From a bacterium (GTDB taxonomy: Bacteria > UBA9089 > UBA9088 > JAGUXG01): a stretch of DNA of 11,236 nt. Positions 6,049 to 11,236 of the stretch are shown piece by piece (within the stretch, counting starts at the first letter, position 1; each line of letters begins with the position of its first letter). Made by a program: the position numbers and the translations under genes. The stretch covers positions 1-11,236 of the forward strand of contig JASEHO010000044.1 in assembly GCA_030018505.1 (NCBI GenBank), read 5' to 3'. The notes beneath the pieces are model-generated. The model searched no databases, was not told the origin of the DNA, and was given only the letters and a program-made list of their open reading frames with translations.

Positions 6049-6771
6049 TTATTTCCCTTCGATTTCTTTTGTTAAAATAATTGCCTCAGCGATTTCTCGC
6101 ATAGACTTTCGCATATTCATAGCTTGCTTTTGGATCCTTTTATAAGCCTCTTCTTCTGAAAAATCCTGTTGTTTCATCAATATCCCTTTTGCCTTCTCAA
6201 CTACCTTTCGTGATTCCAATTCCTCTTGAATAATCTTGGTTTTAACTATCAGGTTTGCGTTTTCAATGGCTATAGCGGCTTGATTTGCCACAGTAGTCAA
6301 AACATCAATCTCGCCTTTATAGAACTTATGTGGAGTAGAGGTATAACTTGTGAGAACACCAATTACCCTACCTTTAACACATAAAGGCACACAGAGCATA
6401 GAAACCAACCCCTCTTTTTTAGCCATTTCCTTATATTTATATCCTTTTTCCTTAGTTACATCAAGTATTACCTGGGGTTGATTTTTTGAAACTACCTGTC
6501 CGGCAATCCCTTCACCTACCTTTAGATTGGGCTTTTGGGTATATCCCTCACAAAATTCTTCACTCAAAAAATGGGTGGCTCGGATAACTAACTCCTGTTT
6601 TTCTTCATCTAAAAGAGATAGGGAACATATCTTAGAATCCATTATCTCTGCCGTAAGAGTGGTGATAAGACGCAGGATGTCTTCTAAATAAAGGTTAGAG
6701 ACAACCGCCTCACTTACCTTAGAGACAGCCTTGAGCCGCTTTGCATAGGATGGTTTTGATTGACCTGGCAT
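6049..6771 (-). CDS. GAF-ANTAR transcription antitermination regulator
   Basis: 240 residues. A GAF sensor domain spans roughly 27-171, with a typical LKVGEGIAGQVV segment and the closing VANQAAIAIENANL helix. A short coiled linker leads to an ANTAR RNA-binding domain at 183-236, recognised by RKVVEKAKGILMKQQ, EEEAYKRIQKQAM and REIAEAIIL. ANTAR proteins bind paired six-base-loop hairpins in nascent RNA and stop a terminator from forming. There is no receiver domain, so the input is not a phosphorelay but probably a small molecule or redox state sensed by GAF; the ligand is unknown. It is the first gene of the operon, behind a strong promoter with a short leader and only a weak AGAAG ribosome site. 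A matching dual-hexaloop target lies before the last gene of the same operon (1789-1839). Confidence 0.92.
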   Translation of the reverse strand: MPGQSKPSYAKRLKAVSKVSEAVVSNLYLEDILRLITTLTAEIMDSKICSLSLLDEEKQELVIRATHFLSEEFCEGYTQKPNLKVGEGIAGQVVSKNQPQVILDVTKEKGYKYKEMAKKEGLVSMLCVPLCVKGRVIGVLTSYTSTPHKFYKGEIDVLTTVANQAAIAIENANLIVKTKIIQEELESRKVVEKAKGILMKQQDFSEEEAYKRIQKQAMNMRKSMREIAEAIILTKEIEGK

Positions 6772-6791
6772 TTTACTTCTAATCTTAAATG

Positions 6792-6821
6792 ATTATATCA
6801 AAAAATAATGGTTTATGTCAA
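6792..6821 (-). promoter_or_regulatory. Sigma70-type promoter of the nitrogen operon
   Basis: On the minus strand a perfect TTGACA (6821-6816) is followed after 18 bases by a perfect TATAAT (6797-6792). The -10 box ends 20 bases before the GAF-ANTAR ATG, leaving a leader of roughly a dozen bases. This is the only strong minus-strand promoter I see, so it may serve all eight genes. Confidence 0.85.
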
Positions 6822-6852
6822 GGAAGTATGAGAATAAAGTGTAAAAAAATTA

Positions 6853-6882
6853 TTGACAAAGGATAATTCATAATAATACATT
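6853..6882 (+). promoter_or_regulatory. Sigma70-type promoter of uppP-prfB
   Basis: TTGACA (6853-6858) is followed after 18 bases by TACATT (6877-6882); TAATAC at 6874 is an alternative -10 at 15 bases. AGGAGG and the uppP ATG follow. Its -35 box lies 31 bases from the divergent minus-strand -35, so the two promoters stand back to back without overlap. Confidence 0.65.
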
Positions 6883-6912
6883 TAGCACCCTAAAGGAAAA
6901 AAGGAGGCGTTA

Positions 6913-7725
6913 ATGAACGATATTTTGGTGAGTGTAATTTTGGGTATTGTTGAAGGAGTTACTGAGTTTCTTCCGATTAGTTCTACTGGGCATTTGATAA
7001 TTGTGGGACATTTCTTAAAATTTACCGGCCAAAAGGCTAATGCCTTTGAGATTTTCATCCAGCTTGGGGCTATTCTTGCTGTTCTGGGCTATTTTCGTCA
7101 GCGTATTTTAGGGCTAATCCAAAGCCTGTTTGGCAAGCCAACACCTGAAGGCGTATCTAAAGATACTGCCTTAAGGTTCACAATGGGAATAGGTATTGCC
7201 TTTATTCCTTCAGCTTTCTTGGGTCTTGTGTTTCATGATAGCATCGAAGATAGGTTATTCACCCCTAATGTTGTAGCTATAGCGTTAATTGTTGGTGGCA
7301 TAGCTATCCTGATTATCGAGCGATTTTGCAAGAATCCAAAGACCTTGGTGATGGAACAGATAGGTTTGCAAAAATCATTTTGGATTGGAGTTGCCCAGTG
7401 TTTTTCTCTTATCCCTGGTATGTCCCGTTCAGCATCAACAATTATGGGTGGCTTAATTATGGGATTAAATCGTGAGGCTGCGGCTGAATTCTCCTTTTTC
7501 CTGGCTATCCCGACGATGTTTGCCGCTACACTCTATAGTTTATTAAAAATACTTCCATCTCTTTGTTCTGCGGATGCAATCATCTTTGGCATTGGTTTTA
7601 TTGTCTCTTTTATAGTTGCCTGGTTGGTAATTGCTGGATTTATGGCCTTCATTAAACGACATAGTTTTATTGTTTTTGGTTGGTATCGAATCATTTTGGG
7701 CTTAATTATTCTCATCTCAAAATGA
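6913..7725 (+). CDS. uppP: Undecaprenyl-diphosphatase
   Basis: 270 residues, the normal length of the BacA/UppP family. This integral membrane enzyme removes a phosphate from undecaprenyl diphosphate, recycling the lipid carrier for peptidoglycan and other surface polymers; extra copies give bacitracin resistance. The first catalytic motif, EGVTEFLPISSTGHL, has E14, E18 and H27. The second, PGMSRSAST (168-176), holds the essential arginine R172. Several strongly hydrophobic membrane segments are spread through the chain, including both ends. AGGAGG lies seven bases before the ATG, and a plausible promoter stands just upstream. Its TGA overlaps the prfB ATG (ATGA), so the two are translationally coupled. 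Nothing is odd about it. The shared operon with prfB and a GT-C-like membrane protein is probably for economy rather than one pathway, though the last gene may also use polyprenyl lipids. Confidence 0.96.
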   Translation: MNDILVSVILGIVEGVTEFLPISSTGHLIIVGHFLKFTGQKANAFEIFIQLGAILAVLGYFRQRILGLIQSLFGKPTPEGVSKDTALRFTMGIGIAFIPSAFLGLVFHDSIEDRLFTPNVVAIALIVGGIAILIIERFCKNPKTLVMEQIGLQKSFWIGVAQCFSLIPGMSRSASTIMGGLIMGLNREAAAEFSFFLAIPTMFAATLYSLLKILPSLCSADAIIFGIGFIVSFIVAWLVIAGFMAFIKRHSFIVFGWYRIILGLIILISK

Positions 7726-8823
7726 AAGAGCTTATTGAAAAGATAGAGAAGATAGAGGAAAAATTGCTTGAAATACGGGGGTTTCTTTGACGAGAAACTG
7801 AGCAAAATATCCTCTCTTTCCAAAGAAACCAAAGACCCATTATTCTGGGAAAGCAAGGATAGCCAGAAGAAGGTAGCTGAGCTTTCTTGTTTAGAAAAGG
7901 TTTGTGCTTCCTACTTTACCGCAGAGGCTGAAAAAGATGAGATAAAAGGGCTTCTCTCCTTAGGTGAGGACGAGGAGATATTAAAGGAATTACATCAGAA
8001 AACAGCCCTCCTCCTGAACAAGGCAAATGAACTCTCCATCACCTATGCCTTATCTGGAAAGCATGATGAGAGCAATGCCATTATCTCTATTCATCCGGGC
8101 GCAGGTGGCACAGAGTCTTGTGATTGGGCACAAATGCTCCTGAGAATGTATCTTAGATGGACAGAGAGAAAGGGCTATAAGACCCAGATGCTGGAGCTTC
8201 TCCCAGGTGATGTGGCTGGGATAAAGTCAGTTACTTTTCTTATCATAGCAAAATATGCCTATGGCTGGCTGAAAAAAGAGAAAGGAATCCATAGGTTAGT
8301 CAGAATCTCACCCTTTGATGCCAATAAAAGGCGACACACCTCCTTTGCCTCTGTCTTTGTTATGCCTGAGATAACAGACCCAATTGAGGTGGAGATTGAT
8401 GAGGCAGACCTTCGGATAGATACCTTCAGGTCATCAGGTGCAGGCGGACAGCATGTGAATAAGACAGATTCAGCCATCAGAATAACTCATATTCCCACAG
8501 GAATTGTTGCCTCCTGCCAGAATGAAAGGTCTCAGTACCAGAACAAGGAGAATGCCTTAAAGGTTCTTTACTCAAGGCTCTATGAACAGCAAGAGGAAGA
8601 AAGGAGAAAGGAGCTTGAGAAGATAGGTGGCGAGAAGAAGGATATAGCTTGGGGAAGTCAGATACGATCCTATGTCTTCCAGCCATACACCCAGGTGAAA
8701 GACCACAGGACAGGATTCACAGTTGGAAACGGAAAAGCAGTGATGGATGGGGAACTTGATGGCTTCCTCCTGTCCGAGTTGATGGGAAGCAGGCATCAAG
8801 AAACTGGTAAGGTTTTACTATGA
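7722..8823 (+). CDS. prfB: Peptide chain release factor 2, expressed by programmed +1 frameshift
   Basis: RF2 reads UAA and UGA stop codons and triggers peptide release. Translation starts at ATG 7722, overlapping the uppP stop, and runs 22 codons (MKELIEKIEKIEE...IRGFL) to an in-frame TGA at 7788. Slipping one base forward there gives GAC and a continuous frame to 8823, for a total of 366 residues, normal for RF2. The SPF anticodon-like tripeptide (196-198) marks it as RF2 rather than RF1. GAGGQ with the catalytic GGQ at 241-243 is intact, followed by the conserved NKTDSAIRITHIPTGIV stretch. The position equivalent to the E. coli K-12 T246 variant appears to be Ala (GIVASCQN). A TTG at 7768 opens the second frame but would lose the true N terminus. 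No Shine-Dalgarno precedes the ATG, which fits coupling to uppP. The downstream gene starts in the stop codon. Confidence 0.96.
7776..7791 (+). promoter_or_regulatory. Programmed +1 frameshift site of prfB
   Basis: CGGGGG TTT CTT TGA C has the geometry of the E. coli prfB site (AGGGGG UAU CUU UGA C): an internal Shine-Dalgarno-like G run three bases before CTT, then TGA followed by C, a poor termination context. When RF2 is scarce the ribosome pauses at UGA, the CUU tRNA slips to UUU, and full-length RF2 is made. This is the known RF2 autoregulatory loop. Confidence 0.96.
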
Positions 8824-11075
8824 TGACAATGCCCTTGATCTCTTTTTTTATTGCTCTATCCTGCTATCTTCTTACCCTTACTCCGTCTGTTGACCTCCAT
8901 GACTCAGGGGAAATGATCTCTGCAGTCTGGCTTTTGGGCATATCTCACCCACCAGGATACCCTCTTTATTGCTTATTTGGAAAGCTATGGACAGGCATTA
9001 TTCCCTTTGGAAATATTGCTTATAGGATGAACATATTTTCGGCAGTATCTGCCTCTTTCGCAGTGATGTTTGTCTATCTTATCACCTTAAAATTAACCAC
9101 AGAGGCACAGAGACACAGAGGAGAGATAAATCCGAAATCCAAAATCCTAAATCCTAAACAAATCCAAAATCCAAAAACTAAACACTATACACTAACCACT
9201 ATACACTATGCCATTCCTGCTCTTATTGCCTCTCTATCCTTTGCCTTCTCCAGACTCTTTTGGCAACAGGCAACCTTTGCTGAAAAATACACCTTAAATG
9301 CATTCTTCTTTAGCCTTCTCATCTTCATCTTACTAAAATGGCAAGAAACTCAAAACTCAAAACTAAAAACTCAAAACTATCTTTATCTGTTTGCCTTCGT
9401 CCTGGGTCTTTCTTTCTGCCATCATATGCAGACATCGTTTGTCGTGCCAGCCAGTATCTTCTTTATTTTAACTACCTTATGGAACCACAGAGGCACGGAG
9501 ACACAGAAAAGCCACAAAGGTCACAGAGGAAAAAGTCATTTCAAAAAAATGCTAAATGCTAAATTTGCAATTTGCATTATTGTTCTTTTCTGCTTGCCCT
9601 TGCTTCTCTATGCTTACCTTCCTATCCGCTCCTCTGCGCATCCTTTTGTAAACTGGGGTGACCCTGACAGGATAGGAGGTTTTCTTGATTATCTCACAGC
9701 CAAGGGCTATGCCCATTACTTTGAGCAATCATCTATTCTTGACCATTTGAAGAGATTGGCGGGTCATTGGAATACTCATATTCCTAATCAATTCGGGATT
9801 TTATTCTGGCCTGCAATTGCTGGTGTCTTTCTGCTCTTGCTAAAGAGAAAGGATGTGTTTGGCTTATTCCTTCTTGTTGTTCTGGCAAATACAGCCCATT
9901 GCTCTCATTACAACATCCCCAATGTCTGGGACTACTATATGCCAACATATATTATTTTGACTGTTGGGCTATCTGAAACTCTCTCTCTTCCATTTGCTCT
10001 CATTAAACATAAGGCGATACTTTTTCTCTTTCCTTTTCTCCTTTTAATCCCTATTCTTCCTTTCTCCAAAAATATTAAGGGTCAAAATAGAAGCAAGGAG
10101 TATCACTTTTATGACGAAGGAATGGCATGGCTCTCCTGCCCAACAGAAAACGCCATTATTCTAACCAAGGGCGATATCTGCTTCATCCTCTGGTATCTCC
10201 ATTATGTTGAGAATGTCAGACCAGACCTCTTCTTGATAAACGGCACATTCCTCCATTGTCATTGGTTAATGGATGAGATAACCAAACTAAAGCCAGGTCT
10301 TATCTTTGACAAGAGCTTGCCAGAAAAGAGGGTCTCGTCTTTAGAATTGGCAAATGTGAGGTTTCAGAAGTATAGGGAGATTATAGAGAAGAACATAAAT
10401 AGGTATCCTATCTACACACCCTTTGCCGATGATATAACCACTGGCTTCAGATTGCTTCCAGAAGGGCTTTTCCAGAGGGTTCTTGACAAGAGTATTCCAG
10501 AGGATGAGTTTGCGAGATTAGTAAGTTCGAATCTCTATGACCTTGGTGCTTATCAGAAAAGGTCTAAAGGGCTTTTGACGAGGGTGCAAGACTCTTATGT
10601 AAGACAAGGCGTCCTCTTCTCTGAGATGGGCAGGAATAATGAAGCCATAGAGTCTTTTAAGAAGGCAAAAGAGATAGACCCAAAAGATAAAGAGGTCTTG
10701 ACTAACTTAGCTAAATGCTACTATAACCTTGCTCTCGGGTTTGACCAGAAAGGTAATTTTGGAGAGGCAAAAAGATACTATGAAGAGACGATAAGGTTTG
10801 ACCCAACAATGATTGATGCCGTCTATAATCTTGGGCTTCTCTACCATAAAAGGCAAGACAGCAAAAATACCCTTATTTATTGGAAGAAGGTTTTAGAGAT
10901 AGACTCAAGCAAGGTAAAGACAAGGGAAAATATAGCCACTGTTTATTACAACAGCAAGGACTACAGGAATGCCTATAGGGAGTGCCAAAGGATACTTTCA
11001 GATGAAAAGCAGAATCAATTGGCAAGCAATATGATTATGGCCATAAGAGCAATTGCACCCGGGGCAGTTGATTAA
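8820..11075 (+). CDS. DUF2723 membrane glycosyltransferase-like protein with C-terminal TPR repeats
   Basis: 751 residues. The N-terminal part matches DUF2723, a GT-C/PMT-like membrane family thought to move sugars from polyprenyl carriers. After helix 1 comes TPSVDLHDSGEM with a D/E pair typical of the catalytic first external loop, then GISHPPGYPLY and GNIAYRMNIFSA. About ten membrane helices extend to residue 415, followed by a soluble region and about four TPR units (592-727), probably for protein contacts. Three stretches (roughly 92-130, 176-187 and 221-248) are encoded by low-complexity DNA repeats. All are Lys/Arg/Asn/Gln/Thr-rich and lie exactly between predicted helices 2/3, 4/5 and 6/7. 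The reading frame stays open throughout, so the gene is probably functional. Its ATG overlaps the prfB stop, with TAAGG eight bases upstream. The substrate is unknown. Confidence 0.85.
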   Translation: MMTMPLISFFIALSCYLLTLTPSVDLHDSGEMISAVWLLGISHPPGYPLYCLFGKLWTGIIPFGNIAYRMNIFSAVSASFAVMFVYLITLKLTTEAQRHRGEINPKSKILNPKQIQNPKTKHYTLTTIHYAIPALIASLSFAFSRLFWQQATFAEKYTLNAFFFSLLIFILLKWQETQNSKLKTQNYLYLFAFVLGLSFCHHMQTSFVVPASIFFILTTLWNHRGTETQKSHKGHRGKSHFKKMLNAKFAICIIVLFCLPLLLYAYLPIRSSAHPFVNWGDPDRIGGFLDYLTAKGYAHYFEQSSILDHLKRLAGHWNTHIPNQFGILFWPAIAGVFLLLLKRKDVFGLFLLVVLANTAHCSHYNIPNVWDYYMPTYIILTVGLSETLSLPFALIKHKAILFLFPFLLLIPILPFSKNIKGQNRSKEYHFYDEGMAWLSCPTENAIILTKGDICFILWYLHYVENVRPDLFLINGTFLHCHWLMDEITKLKPGLIFDKSLPEKRVSSLELANVRFQKYREIIEKNINRYPIYTPFADDITTGFRLLPEGLFQRVLDKSIPEDEFARLVSSNLYDLGAYQKRSKGLLTRVQDSYVRQGVLFSEMGRNNEAIESFKKAKEIDPKDKEVLTNLAKCYYNLALGFDQKGNFGEAKRYYEETIRFDPTMIDAVYNLGLLYHKRQDSKNTLIYWKKVLEIDSSKVKTRENIATVYYNSKDYRNAYRECQRILSDEKQNQLASNMIMAIRAIAPGAVD
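9095..9121 (+). repeat. CACAGAG-type repeat, copy 1 (inside the DUF2723 gene)
   Basis: The unit is built on AACCACAGAGGCACAGAGAC and is read in frame as TTEAQRHRG. A second, diverged copy stands at 9483-9535 and a degraded one at 11189-11211. It opens the first inserted block of the gene. Confidence 0.8.
9130..9178 (+). repeat. ATCCAAA-type tandem repeat (inside the DUF2723 gene)
   Basis: Imperfect tandem units of AATCC(A/T)AA or similar run for about 49 bases: AATCCGAAATCC, AAAATCCTAAATCC and so on. They are read in frame as a lysine/asparagine-rich peptide with NPK repeated. This is the middle part of the first inserted block. Confidence 0.8.
9181..9208 (+). repeat. CACTATACACTA direct repeat (inside the DUF2723 gene)
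   Basis: The 12-base unit CACTATACACTA occurs twice, separated by two bases. It is read as HYTLTTIHYA, which ends the first inserted block just where a membrane helix begins. Confidence 0.75.
9344..9379 (+). repeat. CAAAACT-type tandem repeat (inside the DUF2723 gene)
   Basis: Repeated units of (C/A)AAAACT make up about 36 bases, read in frame as ETQNSKLKTQNY between predicted helices 4 and 5. This is the second inserted block. Confidence 0.8.
9483..9535 (+). repeat. CACAGAG-type repeat, copy 2 (inside the DUF2723 gene)
   Basis: AACCACAGAGGCACGGAGAC matches copy 1 at 9095 except for one base over its first 20, then continues with diverged CACAGA/CACAAAG units. Read in a different frame from copy 1, it gives NHRGTETQKSHKGHRG rather than TTEAQRHRG. 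Confidence 0.8.
9548..9578 (+). repeat. AATGCTAAATTTGCAATTTGC repeat, copy 1
   Basis: Units of AATGCTA and ATTTGCA. Bases 9553-9575 match, over 23 of 23 positions, the reverse complement of 11214-11236 at the window edge. Read in frame it starts MLNAKFAIC, flowing directly into membrane helix 7. Confidence 0.8.
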
Positions 11076-11089
11076 TCTGCCAGAAGCTT

Positions 11090-11118
11090 ATATTTCTTGC
11101 GTCCTTTTTAAGGAATAT
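11090..11118. repeat. Weak inverted repeat after the last CDS
   Basis: ATATTTCTT and AAGGAATAT pair over nine positions (one G-U) around an 11-base loop. No U tract follows directly, so it is not a convincing terminator. Apart from this and the edge repeats I see nothing assignable between 11076 and 11188. Confidence 0.3.
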
Positions 11119-11188
11119 CTTGACTGGGATTTTTAGTAACAATACCATAATAAAATGGGTAACACTTTAGCCACCTGAAGCAAAGATT

Positions 11189-11211
11189 AACCAGAGGGCA
11201 CAGAAGATCAC
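11189..11211 (+). repeat. Degraded CACAGAG-type repeat, copy 3
   Basis: AACCAGAGGGCACAGAAGAT resembles copies 1 and 2 with small indels. It is intergenic and directly followed by the inverted AATGCTAAATTTGC copy, repeating the pairing of the same two families seen at 9483-9578. Confidence 0.55.
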
Positions 11212-11212
11212 T

Positions 11213-11236
11213 AGCAAATTGCAAATTTAGCATTTA
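11213..11236 (-). repeat. AATGCTAAATTTGCAATTTGC repeat, copy 2, inverted, cut by the window edge
   Basis: The reverse complement of 11214-11236 is identical to 9553-9575. The element may continue beyond the window. It is intergenic, in contrast to the copy inside the DUF2723 gene. Confidence 0.8.

Noticed and set aside
7533..7856. Minus-strand 107-codon frame across the uppP/prfB junction
   Set aside because: It is antisense to two conserved genes and has no supporting signals.
8259..8799. Three minus-strand frames of about 70 codons opposite prfB
   Set aside because: They overlap each other and the conserved RF2 catalytic region, and are best explained as shadows of prfB codon use.
9093..9578. 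CRISPR array
   Set aside because: The repeats are short, adjacent, imperfect and in different families, with no unique spacers of constant length, and they lie in a coding frame.
11120..11148. Promoter with TTGACT and TACCAT spaced by 17 bases after the last gene
   Set aside because: The -10 box is poor, and the nearest ATG opens only a seven-codon frame. It may be chance in AT-rich sequence.

Overview
This window looks like part of the chromosome of an uncultivated, moderately AT-rich bacterium. Two things suggest this: a short Bacillus-type glutamine synthetase beside an FMN-type glutamate synthase, as in Clostridia-like lineages, and in-frame low-complexity repeats of a kind familiar from environmental and candidate-phylum genomes. 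The phylum cannot be fixed from sequence alone. There are two divergent gene blocks and no rRNA, tRNA, insertion sequence or CRISPR array.

Minus-strand block (about 6821 down to 69). A strong sigma70-like promoter (6792-6821) drives eight closely spaced genes in this order: a GAF-ANTAR RNA-binding antiterminator, an unrecognised 95-residue protein, a nucleotidyltransferase, glutamine synthetase (glnA), an MNT nucleotidyltransferase, a HEPN protein, an LhgO-like FAD oxidoreductase and an FMN-binding glutamate synthase. A rho-independent terminator (69-112) closes the block. Core nitrogen assimilation (ammonia to glutamine to glutamate) is therefore packed with small nucleotidyltransferase modules and one RNA-binding regulator.

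The main discovery is in the 125 bp between the oxidoreductase and the glutamate synthase. The minus-strand RNA there can form two hairpins, each with a six-base loop carrying A at position 1 and G at position 4. That is the dual-hexaloop target known for ANTAR proteins such as EutV and NasR. The second hairpin shares bases with a terminator stem that ends in a U tract, so only one of the two can form. The operon thus appears to encode the antiterminator at its start and the target RNA before its last gene, so glutamate synthase could be switched separately from glutamine synthetase.

Plus-strand block (6853 to 11075). A second promoter, back to back with the first, drives uppP (undecaprenyl-diphosphatase), prfB (release factor 2, with the classic +1 programmed frameshift) and a 751-residue DUF2723 membrane glycosyltransferase-like protein with C-terminal TPR repeats. 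Both junctions are ATGA stop/start overlaps. The last gene carries three blocks of repeat-derived sequence, all in frame and all between predicted membrane helices. An inverted copy of one repeat lies at the right edge of the window and runs out of it.

No gene-free stretch reaches 300 bases. The first 68 bases hold nothing I can assign. The 161 bases after the last CDS hold a weak inverted repeat and the start of the edge repeats.
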